Shown: positions 40,923 through 49,765, counted from the first letter of the stretch. The stretch: 64,000 nt of DNA from JBNAGF01 sp049801055 (GCF_049801055.1 NZ_JBNAGF010000006.1:186001-250000), one strand, 5' to 3'. The notes: generated by a model from the sequence alone, not told the origin. Program-made: numbers and translations.

Positions 40923-42890
40923 ATGATTATCGAGCTCGGACATTTCGCCCTCATCCTCGCCTTTCTGGTCGCCATCGTGCAAACGGTGGTTCCGATGGTC
41001 GGGGCCGCCAAACGCTGGTCGAACTGGATGGCGGTGGCCGAGCCGGCCGCAAACCTGCAATTCCTGCTGACGGCCTTTGCCTTTGCCGCCCTGACATGGG
41101 CCTTCGTGACTTCGGATTTCAGCCTGCGTCTCGTGGTTCTTAATTCGCATTCGCTGAAGCCGATGATCTACAAGATCTCGGGCACATGGGGGAATCACGA
41201 AGGGTCGATGCTGCTTTGGGTGCTGATCGTGACGCTGTTTGGCGCAATGGCGGCATGGTTTGGCGGTGGGTTGCCTCCGACTCTCAAGGCGCGGGTCCTG
41301 TCTGTTCAGGCGGCGATCGGTGTCGCCTTTTTTGCCTTTATTCTGTTTACATCGAACCCGTTCCTGCGGGTGCCGGTACCGCCCTTTGACGGACAAGATC
41401 TGAATCCGCTTTTGCAGGATCCGGGTCTCGCGTTTCACCCCCCGTTTCTTTACCTGGGCTATGTGGGCCTGAGCATGGCCTTTTCCTTTGCGGTCGCTGC
41501 CCTGATCGAGGGGCGCGTCGATGCGGCTTGGGCGCGCTGGGTGCGACCTTGGACCTTGGCGGCATGGATATTCCTGACAATCGGCATCGCGCTGGGATCG
41601 TGGTGGGCGTATTATGAGCTTGGCTGGGGGGGCTTCTGGTTCTGGGATCCGGTCGAGAATGCCTCGTTCATGCCGTGGCTGCTGGCGGCTGCGCTGCTGC
41701 ATTCGGCCATTGTCGTGGAAAAGCGCGAAGCCCTGAAAAGCTGGACTATTCTACTGGCGATCCTTGCCTTTGGCTTTTCCCTGATCGGGACTTTCATCGT
41801 GCGGTCGGGTCTTCTGACGTCGGTGCATGCTTTTGCCAATGACCCCGAGCGCGGAGTATTCATCCTGATCATCCTCGCTTTGTTCACCGGAGGGGCCCTG
41901 ACGCTATTCGCGGCGCGGGCGCAGGCGATGGAGGCCAAGGGTGTCTTTTCAATGGTCAGCCGGGAGAGCGCGTTGGTGCTCAACAACATCCTGCTGGCGG
42001 TCAGTGCCTTTGTGGTGTTCTTCGGAACGCTCTGGCCGATTGTCGCCGAGATGTTTTTTGACCGGAAGCTGTCTGTCGGAGCGCCATTCTTCAACATGGC
42101 CTTCACCCCGTTCATGGTGGCTATCGGGCTCGCCCTTCCGATCGGAGCGATGCTGCCGTGGAAGCGGGGGCGGCTGGGCCGTGTTGTCTGGTCGCTGCGG
42201 TATGCGCTGGGTCTTGCGCTGGCAATGGCAGGCCTTGTCTGGGTGATGCAGACGGGGCAGAGCCTTTTGGGGCCGGTCGGCCTGTTTCTCGGGGCGTGGG
42301 TCACGGCCGGGGCGCTCGTGGATCTCTGGTCTCGGTCTGGTCGGGGGATCAACCGGTTTGGCCGAATGTTCCGCCTGCCGCGCGCGGATTGGGGCAAGGC
42401 CGTCGCCCATATCGGGCTGGGCGTGACCATCTTTGCCATCGCTGGCCTGACAGCGTGGGAGCGCGAGGATATTCGTGTTGTGCAAACGGGTGAGCCCTAT
42501 GAGGTTGGCCCGTATACCCTAGTGCTGGAAGGGGTCGAACGTGTGCGCGGGCCGAACTACCTTTCGACAATGGCCTCGGTGCGCCTGTCCCGCGATGGTC
42601 GCGAGATCGCGGTGCTGAACCCGGAAAAGCGGGATTATCCTGTTGCCCGGATGCCCACGACCGAGGCGGCCATCGACTATCGCATCATGCGTGACGTTTA
42701 TGTGGTGATCGGCGACGAACAAGCAAACGGCGGGTGGACAGTGCGCACGTATATCAAACCGTTTGCAAACTGGATCTGGGGCGGCAGTATCCTGATGGCC
42801 TTGGGTGGTGCCCTCAGCCTGTCGGACCGGCGATTCCGGGTTGCGGCGGGTGCGCGCAAAACGCCGGCCGGAGGAGTGCCCGCAGAATGA
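40923..42890 (+). CDS. ccmF: Haem lyase CcmF
   Basis: CcmF, with CcmH, ligates haem from CcmE to apocytochrome c at the outer face of the inner membrane. The 655-residue protein has about 14-15 membrane helices and the tryptophan-rich WGGFWFWDPVENASFMPW near 236-253, plus conserved histidines in GTWGNHEGSMLLW near 95. Length fits. The start MIIELGHFALILAF is typical. Its stop overlaps the ccmH start as ATGA. Confidence 0.95.
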   Translation: MIIELGHFALILAFLVAIVQTVVPMVGAAKRWSNWMAVAEPAANLQFLLTAFAFAALTWAFVTSDFSLRLVVLNSHSLKPMIYKISGTWGNHEGSMLLWVLIVTLFGAMAAWFGGGLPPTLKARVLSVQAAIGVAFFAFILFTSNPFLRVPVPPFDGQDLNPLLQDPGLAFHPPFLYLGYVGLSMAFSFAVAALIEGRVDAAWARWVRPWTLAAWIFLTIGIALGSWWAYYELGWGGFWFWDPVENASFMPWLLAAALLHSAIVVEKREALKSWTILLAILAFGFSLIGTFIVRSGLLTSVHAFANDPERGVFILIILALFTGGALTLFAARAQAMEAKGVFSMVSRESALVLNNILLAVSAFVVFFGTLWPIVAEMFFDRKLSVGAPFFNMAFTPFMVAIGLALPIGAMLPWKRGRLGRVVWSLRYALGLALAMAGLVWVMQTGQSLLGPVGLFLGAWVTAGALVDLWSRSGRGINRFGRMFRLPRADWGKAVAHIGLGVTIFAIAGLTAWEREDIRVVQTGEPYEVGPYTLVLEGVERVRGPNYLSTMASVRLSRDGREIAVLNPEKRDYPVARMPTTEAAIDYRIMRDVYVVIGDEQANGGWTVRTYIKPFANWIWGGSILMALGGALSLSDRRFRVAAGARKTPAGGVPAE

Positions 42891-43360
42891 GACTGTTTGC
42901 TTTTTGCATCATTCTGGCGTCGTTGGCGGCGATCCTGCTGAGCGTTCCGGCGCATGCGGTGCAGCCGGACGAGGTTCTCGAGGACCCCGCGCTGGAAGCC
43001 CGGGCCCGGGAATTGTCCAAGGATCTGCGTTGTCTCGTCTGCCGAAATGAAAGCATCGACGAAAGCAACGCCGATCTGGCGCGCGACCTGCGTTTGCTGG
43101 TGCGGGAACGGTTGGTGGAGGGTGACAGCAACGAAGAGGTCATCGACTTCGTCGTGGACCGGTATGGCGAATATGTGCTGTTGCGGCCAACCACCTCGGG
43201 CGCGAACTGGATGCTATGGGCGGCGGGGCCGATCATGCTGCTGATCGCGGGTGGCATGGGGTTTGTCTATCTGCGCCGCAGGGAACAGGCACCGCGCTCC
43301 GCCGAAGCCGGTTTGAGCGAAGACGAGCGGAAGCGGCTCCAGGAAATTCTCGACGAGTGA
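42887..43360 (+). CDS. ccmH: Cytochrome c-type biogenesis protein CcmH
   Basis: CcmH reduces apocytochrome cysteines for haem attachment. The 157-residue protein has a signal peptide (about 1-23), the redox motif LRCLVCRNESI (Cys48/Cys51 region), the conserved LRLLVRERLVEGDSNEEVIDF helices, and a C-terminal membrane anchor (about 107-126). It overlaps ccmF by four bases (ATGA), so the two are coupled. No ccmI follows in this locus. Confidence 0.95.
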   Translation: MRLFAFCIILASLAAILLSVPAHAVQPDEVLEDPALEARARELSKDLRCLVCRNESIDESNADLARDLRLLVRERLVEGDSNEEVIDFVVDRYGEYVLLRPTTSGANWMLWAAGPIMLLIAGGMGFVYLRRREQAPRSAEAGLSEDERKRLQEILDE

Positions 43361-43462
43361 CGCCGGGTTGGGCTTTTCCGATGCGCGGCTTTGCGGCACC
43401 CTGCACTGAAACCGGAGTTTCCGACAGAAACCCGTGCGCAATTGCAATGCAGGGACGACATC

Positions 43463-44239
43463 ATGGAATATGAAACCATCACGCTGGAGCAAACGGACGG
43501 CCTTGCGGTTCTGACGCTGAACCGGCCGGACAAGATGAACGCGCTGACCAGCCAGATGCGCGCCGAGATCACCTATGCCATGGGAGAGGCAGCCAACACC
43601 GCGCGGGTCATCGTGATGACCGGCGCAGGCAGGGCGTTCTGCACCGGGCAGGATCTTGGCGACGCCGGTGCAACGGGCAAGGTCGATTTGGAGCGCACGT
43701 TGCGCGAAGAATACAACCCCATGCTCGAGGCGGTCTATGACTGCAAGGTGCCGACGATTGCCGCCATCAATGGACCGGCAGCCGGGGCAGGGGCCAATCT
43801 TGCTCTTGCGGCGGATGTGGTGATCGCAACCGAAAGCGCCTACTTCCTTCAGGCCTTTGCCCGGATCGGCCTGATGCCGGATGCGGGCGGCACCTGGCAT
43901 ATGCCGCGTCAGATGGGCATGGCCAAGGCGATGGGTGCGGCGCTGTTTGCCGACCGGATCACGGCCCGGCAGGCGGAGCAATGGGGCATGATCTGGGAAG
44001 TGGCCGAAGACGAAGCGTTTGAAGCATGCTGGCGCGGCCGTGCCAAGTTTCTGGCCGAAGGTCCGACCGAGGCATTCCGCGCGATCAAGGCCGCGATCCG
44101 GGGTACCTATGGCAAGACCCTGTCCGAACAGCTGACTGTCGAGGCTCATCTGCAGGGCGGTCTGAACCGGACCCGGGATTTTCAGGAAGGTGTTCTGGCC
44201 TTTCTCGAAAAACGGCCTGCGGCTTTCGAGGGGCGCTGA
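43463..44239 (+). CDS. Enoyl-CoA hydratase/isomerase family protein (PaaG-like)
   Basis: At 258 residues this is a crotonase-fold protein: LNRPDKMNALTSQM (about 19-32), the oxyanion-hole AGRAFCTGQDLGD (about 57-69), and AAINGPAAGAGANLALAADV (about 102-121). The Asp-containing LMPDAGGTWHMPR (about 138) is like 2-(1,2-epoxyphenyl)acetyl-CoA isomerase PaaG, so a phenylacetate role is possible, but no other paa gene is near. GGGA precedes ATG 43463. A terminator follows at 44249. Confidence 0.82.
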   Translation: MEYETITLEQTDGLAVLTLNRPDKMNALTSQMRAEITYAMGEAANTARVIVMTGAGRAFCTGQDLGDAGATGKVDLERTLREEYNPMLEAVYDCKVPTIAAINGPAAGAGANLALAADVVIATESAYFLQAFARIGLMPDAGGTWHMPRQMGMAKAMGAALFADRITARQAEQWGMIWEVAEDEAFEACWRGRAKFLAEGPTEAFRAIKAAIRGTYGKTLSEQLTVEAHLQGGLNRTRDFQEGVLAFLEKRPAAFEGR

Positions 44240-44248
44240 AGAAACCCG

Positions 44249-44277
44249 CCCGGACGTATCCGGGTTAGCATTTTTTT
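44249..44277 (+). terminator. Intrinsic terminator of the enoyl-CoA hydratase gene
   Basis: CCCGGA (44249-44254) pairs with TCCGGG (44259-44264) around CGTA, with AACCCG/CGGGTT as an alternative outer stem, and a seven-T run at 44271-44277. Confidence 0.7.
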
Positions 44278-44316
44278 GATCCGGGTCACGCATCCAGCCC
44301 CGGGGACCCGGGAACC

Positions 44317-44351
44317 AAAAAAATCGGGCGGTCTGTTTTGCAGGCCGCCCG
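44317..44351 (-). terminator. Intrinsic terminator of the homocysteine methyltransferase gene
   Basis: Read leftward, CGGGCGG (44351-44345) pairs with CCGCCCG (44331-44325), with CTG/CAG pairing inside, then A and a seven-T run (44323-44317). It lies 38 bases after the stop at 44389. Confidence 0.85.
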
Positions 44352-44388
44352 TAGCATTTTTGACATTCTGGAGAAATCCAGGTGTTGC

Positions 44389-45399
44389 TCAGGCGCGGCG
44401 GCGGCGCGACCGGCGCTTTGGAGCCTCCGATTCCCCGGTGCCGTCTGACGCGGACGAAAACGGGCCAATCTCGGCGGCAATCTGATCCAATGTCGGGCGT
44501 TCTCCGCGCGGTGTGTTATCGAGTGCGGCGCGCATGGCCCGCAGGTGATCGGGCATGGTGCCACAGCAGCCACCGACAATAGATGCACCGGCATCGCGGG
44601 CCAGAACCGCATAGCGGCCCATCAGCTCAGGCGTGCCATCGTAGTGGATGTGGCCATCGACATATTTCGGAATTCCGGCGTTGCCCTTGGAAATGATCGG
44701 GCGCTCGGTGCCCTGTGCGGCAAAGCCCAGCACCGTGCGAAGAATGTCGGAGGCGCCGGTTCCACAATTGGCCCCAAATGCCAGCGGGGGATTGGGCAGA
44801 TCCTCAACCAGTTGCGCAAGATCAGCCGATGTCACGCCCATCATGGTGCGTCCGGCGGTGTCAAAGCTCATGGTGCCGCACCACGGCAGGTCAACCTTCG
44901 AGAAGGCCTCGGCAGCGGCGCGAAACTCTTCGGGTGCAGAGATTGTTTCGAGCCACAGGGCGTCGGCGCCACCTTCTTTCAGAGCGTCCGCCTGTTCGTG
45001 GAACATCTCGACGGCATCAGCATGGCTGAGCGAGCCCACCGGCTCCATGATGTCACCGGTCGGTCCGACCGATCCGCAGACTGCGATCGTGCGGTCGGCC
45101 TTGTCGGCGACCTCGCGCGCCAGCTCGACCCCGGCACGATTCAGTTCCCGCACCCGGTCCTGGGCGTCGTGCAGCTTCAGTCGCGATGCATTACCGCCAA
45201 AGGTGTTGGCCAGAAACAGGTCGCTGCCGGCATCTACCGCGCCCTTATAGAGTGCGCGGATCTTGTCCGGCTCGTCAGTGTTCCACAGCTCGGGTGCATC
45301 GCCCGATTGCAGCCCCATGTTGAACAGGTTGGTTCCGGTGGCCCCATCGGCCAGCAATGTGCCGCGTGCGGCCATCAATTCGGAAAGGACTTTGCTCAT
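44389..45399 (-). CDS. bmt: Homocysteine S-methyltransferase family protein (Bmt / split methionine synthase part)
   Basis: The 336-residue protein is a zinc-dependent homocysteine methyltransferase barrel: LADGATGTNLFNMG at the start, FGANCGTG near 217 and VGGCCGTMPDHL near 288, which supply the three zinc-binding cysteines. It is usually annotated betaine-homocysteine methyltransferase. In Phaeobacter a similar protein is the homocysteine-binding part of a three-piece methionine synthase, so that role is an alternative; the B12 and folate parts are not in this window. The ATG 45399 fits the domain start. The basic tail (KRRSRRRRA) is unusual. Confidence 0.85.
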   Translation of the reverse strand: MSKVLSELMAARGTLLADGATGTNLFNMGLQSGDAPELWNTDEPDKIRALYKGAVDAGSDLFLANTFGGNASRLKLHDAQDRVRELNRAGVELAREVADKADRTIAVCGSVGPTGDIMEPVGSLSHADAVEMFHEQADALKEGGADALWLETISAPEEFRAAAEAFSKVDLPWCGTMSFDTAGRTMMGVTSADLAQLVEDLPNPPLAFGANCGTGASDILRTVLGFAAQGTERPIISKGNAGIPKYVDGHIHYDGTPELMGRYAVLARDAGASIVGGCCGTMPDHLRAMRAALDNTPRGERPTLDQIAAEIGPFSSASDGTGESEAPKRRSRRRRA

Positions 45400-45466
45400 G
45401 ATCTTGGTTCCACGCTGGGGGCCAAAACGCGCCCTGTTGACCGGGGCAGGTCGGCCAAAATGTGAG

Positions 45467-45493
45467 ACGCCCCGTCTGTCATGAACGGGGCGT
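45467..45493. promoter_or_regulatory. Strong hairpin in the leader of the homocysteine methyltransferase gene
   Basis: ACGCCCCGT (45467-45475) and ACGGGGCGT (45485-45493) form a perfect 9-bp stem with a 9-nt loop, 68 bases before the gene start at 45399. No T-run follows leftward. It may end the upstream zeta-subunit transcript or act in the leader. Confidence 0.4.
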
Positions 45494-45579
45494 TTGATCA
45501 AACTCATAATCCTCATGAAGAATATGAGGGCAGCGCTCATGCACCTGAGCCGTCCGGGCAACCGGCCCGGGGCGGGCGC

Positions 45580-45897
45580 CTAGTCGCTTTCGCTCATCAC
45601 TTGGGATTTGGCTTCGGGCAGCAACTCGGCCATCTTGGCGCGGACAGTGTCGGCGTCGGACAGCTCGCCCAGATCACCGGCCACCTTGCGCACCACGTCC
45701 TCGTGTCCGGCTTCTTCGAAATCAGCCAGCACGACGGTTTTGGCATAGTCTTCGGCGGCGTCGCCCGATTTGCCCATCAGGCCGGCAGCCCAGAGCCCCA
45801 GCAGCTTGTTGCAGCGGGCCTGTGCCTTGAACTGCATTTCCTCATCATGGGCAAACTTGGCTTCGAATGCGTTTTCGCGATCGTCGAAGGTGGTCAT
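45580..45897 (-). CDS. F1F0-ATPase inhibitor zeta subunit (DUF1476)
   Basis: The 105-residue protein matches the DUF1476 family: MTTFDDRENAFEAKFAHDEE at the start, QARCNKLLGLWAAGLMG, a FEEAGHEDVVRKVAGDL helix and a final LLPEAKSQVMSESD. In Paracoccus denitrificans this is the zeta subunit, which inserts its N-terminus into F1 and blocks ATP hydrolysis. It is restricted to alphaproteobacteria. GAGG precedes the ATG. No ATP synthase genes are near. Confidence 0.92.
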   Translation of the reverse strand: MTTFDDRENAFEAKFAHDEEMQFKAQARCNKLLGLWAAGLMGKSGDAAEDYAKTVVLADFEEAGHEDVVRKVAGDLGELSDADTVRAKMAELLPEAKSQVMSESD

Positions 45898-45907
45898 GTG
45901 GCGGACC

Positions 45908-46027
45908 TCATTTCACAAAATTGGAATATTCTTCATCCGAGATATGGCCTTGCGCGTCGGGCAGCGCAAGAGGAACTTCGTGCGGCAAAGCCGCCCGCGA
46001 ACGGATGATCAGATCCTGTGGCAACAT
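45908..46027 (-). CDS. Doubtful 39-residue reading frame
   Basis: Between the zeta-subunit gene and divergent purC, the frame from ATG 46027 encodes 39 residues ending in PDAQGHISDEEYSNFVK, which looks protein-like. There is no ribosome-binding site and no family is recognised. It would end 10 bases before the zeta-subunit start and may simply be chance. Confidence 0.2.
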   Translation of the reverse strand: MLPQDLIIRSRAALPHEVPLALPDAQGHISDEEYSNFVK

Positions 46028-46128
46028 CTCGGCATGCCGGCCAGCTTGCGGCGCGGGGGCGCTTGCACTAAGAGGGCGCCAGACAGGGGGATTCCGCCTC
46101 CAGCAGATCCAGCCCGGAAAGGTCCGCA

Positions 46129-46887
46129 ATGGCGCGTCGCAAGAAAATCTACGAAGGCAAGGCGAAGATTCTGTACGAAGGCCCCGAACCCGGTACCATC
46201 GTGCAGTATTTCAAGGACGATGCTACCGCCTTCAACGCCGAGAAACGGGACGTGATCGAAGGCAAGGGTGTGCTGAACAATAGGCTCAGCGAGTTCTTTA
46301 TGCTGGGGCTTAACCAGATTGGCGTGCCGACTCATTTCCTGAAGCGGCTGAACATGCGCGAGCAGCTTGTGCGGTCCTGCGAGATCGTGCCACTGGAAGT
46401 GATCGTGCGCAATTTCGCCGCCGGGTCGATGTCCAAGCGGCTGGGGATCGAGGAGGGCACCCAGCTGCCGCGCCCGATCGTGGAGTATTGCTACAAGGAC
46501 GATGCGCTTGGCGACCCGCTGGTCACCGAAGAGCATATCGCCGCTTTTGGCTGGGCCAGCCAACAGGACATGGACGACATCCTGAGCCTTGCGCTCAGGG
46601 TGAACGACTACCTCTCAGGATTGATGTATGGCGTGGGCATCAAACTGGTGGATTTCAAGATCGAGATCGGCCGGATCTACGAGGGAGATTTCATGCGCCT
46701 GATCGTGGCCGACGAGATCAGTCCCGACAGCTGCCGGCTCTGGGACATCGAAACCGGCCAGAAGCTGGACAAGGATGTGTTCCGGCGTGATCTCGGCGAT
46801 CTCACGGATGCCTATTCCGAGGTTGCACGTCGTCTTGGCGTGATGCCGAAATCGGCGCCGGTGACAAAGCCGACGCTGATCAACTGA
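46129..46887 (+). CDS. purC: Phosphoribosylaminoimidazole-succinocarboxamide synthase
   Basis: PurC joins aspartate to CAIR in purine synthesis. The 252-residue protein shows IYEGKAKILYEG (6-17), the ATP-binding start; YFKDDATAFNAEKRDVIEGKG; VRNFAAGSMSKRLG near 95; and KLVDFKIEIGR near 172. The end LMPKSAP-type tail is usual. purS and purQ follow on the same strand 104 bases downstream, giving a purC-purS-purQ operon. Confidence 0.96.
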   Translation: MARRKKIYEGKAKILYEGPEPGTIVQYFKDDATAFNAEKRDVIEGKGVLNNRLSEFFMLGLNQIGVPTHFLKRLNMREQLVRSCEIVPLEVIVRNFAAGSMSKRLGIEEGTQLPRPIVEYCYKDDALGDPLVTEEHIAAFGWASQQDMDDILSLALRVNDYLSGLMYGVGIKLVDFKIEIGRIYEGDFMRLIVADEISPDSCRLWDIETGQKLDKDVFRRDLGDLTDAYSEVARRLGVMPKSAPVTKPTLIN

Positions 46888-46908
46888 AGCCGATCAAATG
46901 AGGCCGCG

Positions 46909-46969
46909 CGCCCGGTGGCGGGCGTCGGCAATTGAGTATTTGGAAAAAGATGAAGCCCATCGGGGCTTC
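46909..46969 (+). repeat. Dispersed hairpin-plus-tail repeat, copy B
   Basis: A CGCCCG/CGGGCG stem (46909-46914 with 46919-46924) is followed by TTGAGTATTTGGAAAAAGAT and GAAG (46932-46955), matching the tails at 3973-3998 and 10548-10573. A second hairpin, GAAGCCC/GGGCTTC (46952-46958 with 46963-46969), overlaps the tail end. It fills the purC-purS gap. Confidence 0.6.
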
Positions 46970-46991
46970 GGGACTGCTGCGAGGGCACGAG

Positions 46992-47225
46992 ATGAAAGCA
47001 CGGGTTCATGTAATGCTGAAGAACGGGGTTCTGGATCCGCAGGGCGAAGCGGTTCGCCACGCGCTTGGAGCCATGGGTTTTGACAAGGTCGAAGGTGTGC
47101 GCCAGGGCAAGGTTATCGATCTGGAGCTGGCAGACGGAGCCAGCGAAAAAGACGTCGCCGACATGTGCGAAAAGCTGCTCGCCAACACCGTGATCGAATC
47201 CTACAGCATCGAGATGCAGGGATGA
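46992..47225 (+). CDS. purS: Phosphoribosylformylglycinamidine synthase subunit PurS
   Basis: PurS bridges PurL and PurQ in the three-part FGAM synthase. The 77-residue protein has the usual pattern: KARVHVMLKNGVLDPQGEAV, ALGAMGFDKVEGVRQGKVIDLEL and CEKLLANTVIESYSIEM. ATG 46992 is chosen over an upstream frame extension into the repeat. It overlaps purQ as ATGA. Confidence 0.95.
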   Translation: MKARVHVMLKNGVLDPQGEAVRHALGAMGFDKVEGVRQGKVIDLELADGASEKDVADMCEKLLANTVIESYSIEMQG

Positions 47226-47890
47226 AGGCGGCGGTCGTAGTCTTCCCGGGCTCGAACTGCGATCGTGATCTTGCGGTTGCGTTCGAACAGGCTGGGTTTG
47301 ATGTGTCGATGGTCTGGCACAAGGATGCCAGCCTGCCCGACGGCATCGATATTGTCGGTGTCCCCGGTGGCTTTTCCTATGGTGACTACCTGCGCTGCGG
47401 TGCGATCGCCGCGCAGTCTCCGATCTGCAAGGCGGTTGTGAACCACACCGAGCGGGGAGGGTATGCCTTCGGTGTCTGCAACGGCTTCCAGATCCTGACC
47501 GAAACCGGGGTTCTGCCGGGCGCGCTTCTGCGCAACGCCGGGCTGAAATATATCTGCCGGACGGTGGCGCTGAAAGTCGAAACCGGAAGCAGTGCATTTA
47601 CCGAAGGGTATGAGGTTGGATCGGTGATCGACATTCCGATTGCCCATCACGACGGAAACTACTTTGCCGATGACAGCACGTTGGCCGAACTGCGCGATCA
47701 GGACCGGATCGCCTTTACCTATGTCGATAATCCGAATGGCTCTTGCGCGGATATCGCTGGTATCCTCAGCAGCAACCGGCGAGTATTGGGCATGATGCCC
47801 CACCCCGAACGGGCGGCGGATGATGGCCACGGCGGAACCGACGGGGTGGCGCTCTTCCGCGCATTGGCGGGGGTGCTGACACCTGCGTGA
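47222..47890 (+). CDS. purQ: Phosphoribosylformylglycinamidine synthase, glutaminase subunit PurQ
   Basis: PurQ supplies ammonia from glutamine. The 222-residue class I amidotransferase has VVFPGSNCDRD (6-16), PGGFSYGDYLRCGAIA near 50, the nucleophile elbow FGVCNGFQIL near 84-93, and the His-Glu pair in MMPHPERA near 197. It overlaps purS by four bases. PurL is encoded 18 kb away, at 26673-28832. Confidence 0.96.
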   Translation: MKAAVVVFPGSNCDRDLAVAFEQAGFDVSMVWHKDASLPDGIDIVGVPGGFSYGDYLRCGAIAAQSPICKAVVNHTERGGYAFGVCNGFQILTETGVLPGALLRNAGLKYICRTVALKVETGSSAFTEGYEVGSVIDIPIAHHDGNYFADDSTLAELRDQDRIAFTYVDNPNGSCADIAGILSSNRRVLGMMPHPERAADDGHGGTDGVALFRALAGVLTPA

Positions 47891-47927
47891 CTTGAGCCCG
47901 GCGACGCAGGCGCGTAGCTTGGGGCAC

Positions 47928-49742
47928 ATGACGCGTGACATTGAGAAACCGGATCAGGTTTCGGATCAGGTTTCGGGGCGAACTTCGGGCTGGTCCGTGG
48001 CCCGCATGTGGCCACAGTCCGGCTCTGTCAGCTGGCGCGTCAGGGCCGCGCTGGTCCTGCTCATGGTTGTGGCAGCCTCGACGGTGTGGATCACCAACAG
48101 GCTGCTCACGGATCGTTTCACCGAAAGCACCCGCAACCGGGCCGAGCTGCGGCTGGCGCTGTACGGCGGCAACCTGCTGAGCGAACTGCGCCGCAATGCC
48201 ATCGTACCGCAGTTGCTTGCGCGCGACCCGAACCTGATCTCTGCCCTGCAATCCAAAGATTACAGCCGTTCGACCCAGCGGTTGATCTCGTTTGTCGAAG
48301 AGATCGGTGCGGCTTCGCTGATGCTGCTGGATCAAGACGGGCGCGTGGTTGCAGCCACCGACCGCAACCGGTTGGGTGAACAGCACAGGGCATCATCGTA
48401 TTTCGTCGATTCGATCCGCGCTAACGCAACGATCTTTTCCGCGATCCAGAATGAGGCCGGGGGCTATCAGTTCGCCTATAGCCGGCGGCTCGAAGACGGT
48501 TCCGGCGTGCTCGGGGTAATTGTCGTAGAAGTGGATCTGCAAAAGTTCGAAAGGGCATGGGCCGGGATTTCAGACGCGGTTTTGGTGACGGACAGTTCCG
48601 GCACCATCATTCTTGCGACCGAGTCGCGCTGGCGTGGCCTGAGTGTCGACGAAGCGCTCAAGAGGCAGACCCCGCAGGGGGCCATCCAGCGGGCAATTCG
48701 GGTGACAACGGACTGGACCGCTCTGCCGCCAGATGCCTATCTGCGCGGCGAAGCAGTGATGCGGATGGAAAACCGCCTGCCGTTCCGCGGCTGGCAGATG
48801 ACCTCGTTCACCACCTTTGCTTCGATCCGCGAGCGGGTGAATGCCGTACTGGCGTTGGAGATCATGGGCTTTGCCATCCTGCTGGCGCTGGCCTTCTACT
48901 TCCTCAGCCGCAAGAATGCGGTGCGAATGGCGTTGTTCCAACGGGAGTCGGCTGAACTTCGTGTTCTGAACGCCCGGTTGCAAAGGGAAATTGCCGAGCG
49001 CGAGCGGGTGCAGGAAACTCTCGCGGTGGCCGAGCAGTCGCTGGCTCAGAGTTCAAAGCTGGCGGCATTGGGAGAGATGTCCGCCGCTGTCAGCCACGAA
49101 CTGAATCAGCCTTTGGCGGCGATGAAGACCTATCTTGCCGGCGCGCGGCTGTTGTTGCGGCGCAACCGGCCCGAAGAAGCGCTGGCGTCGTTCGGCCGGA
49201 TTGATGACCTGATCGAACGCATGGGGGCGATCACCCGGCAGCTCAAATCCTATGCCCGCAAGGGGGCCGACAGCTTCTCGCCGGTGAATATGCGTGACGC
49301 GCTGGCGGCGTCGATCTCGATGATGGAACCGCAGCTGCGGCAGCGCCATGTAAAAATCACCCAGACCCTGCCGGAAGAACCGGTTCTGGTCATGGGCGAC
49401 CGGATGCGGATTGAGCAGGTTCTGGTCAACCTCTTGCGAAATGCGCTTGATGCCACCAAATCTGTAGAAAGCCCCGAGGTCGAGATCATTCTGGCCAAGG
49501 GCGAGACTGCGACCCTGACGGTGCGCGACAACGGCGACGGGATCGAGGATCTCGATGCCCTCTTTGAGCCGTTCTATACAACCAAGCAGCCCGGTGATGG
49601 GGTTGGGCTGGGGCTGGCGATTTCCTCGGGGATCGTGAGCGATCTGGGTGGTCGACTGACAGCCCGCAACGGTCAACGCGGCGGCGCAGTGTTCGAAATG
49701 CAGCTGCCGGTGCTGGAAGACGGCATCGAGGCAGCAGAGTGA
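47928..49742 (+). CDS. DctB-like sensor histidine kinase
   Basis: The 604-residue protein has two membrane segments (about 39-58 and 306-327) around a large periplasmic double-PAS-like sensor of the DctB type, a cytoplasmic coiled region (LRVLNARLQREIAERERVQE), and a kinase core: SAAVSHELNQPLAAM with phospho-acceptor His390, NLLRNALDATK (N box), DNGDGI (G1) and GVGLGLAIS (G2). DctB proteins sense C4-dicarboxylates; the ligand here is inferred. ATG 47928 is favoured over TTG 47892. An in-frame 12-bp duplication (47951-47974) lies near the N-terminus. The response regulator gene follows. Confidence 0.87.
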   Translation: MTRDIEKPDQVSDQVSGRTSGWSVARMWPQSGSVSWRVRAALVLLMVVAASTVWITNRLLTDRFTESTRNRAELRLALYGGNLLSELRRNAIVPQLLARDPNLISALQSKDYSRSTQRLISFVEEIGAASLMLLDQDGRVVAATDRNRLGEQHRASSYFVDSIRANATIFSAIQNEAGGYQFAYSRRLEDGSGVLGVIVVEVDLQKFERAWAGISDAVLVTDSSGTIILATESRWRGLSVDEALKRQTPQGAIQRAIRVTTDWTALPPDAYLRGEAVMRMENRLPFRGWQMTSFTTFASIRERVNAVLALEIMGFAILLALAFYFLSRKNAVRMALFQRESAELRVLNARLQREIAERERVQETLAVAEQSLAQSSKLAALGEMSAAVSHELNQPLAAMKTYLAGARLLLRRNRPEEALASFGRIDDLIERMGAITRQLKSYARKGADSFSPVNMRDALAASISMMEPQLRQRHVKITQTLPEEPVLVMGDRMRIEQVLVNLLRNALDATKSVESPEVEIILAKGETATLTVRDNGDGIEDLDALFEPFYTTKQPGDGVGLGLAISSGIVSDLGGRLTARNGQRGGAVFEMQLPVLEDGIEAAE

Positions 49743-49765
49743 TTAATGGATAGGGGATACGATCT

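Noticed and set aside
45500..45550. GAGCGCTGC on the minus strand, as in SAH riboswitches, before the homocysteine methyltransferase gene
   Set aside because: The remaining conserved parts of the SAH aptamer are missing or out of order, so only a chance 9-mer is left.
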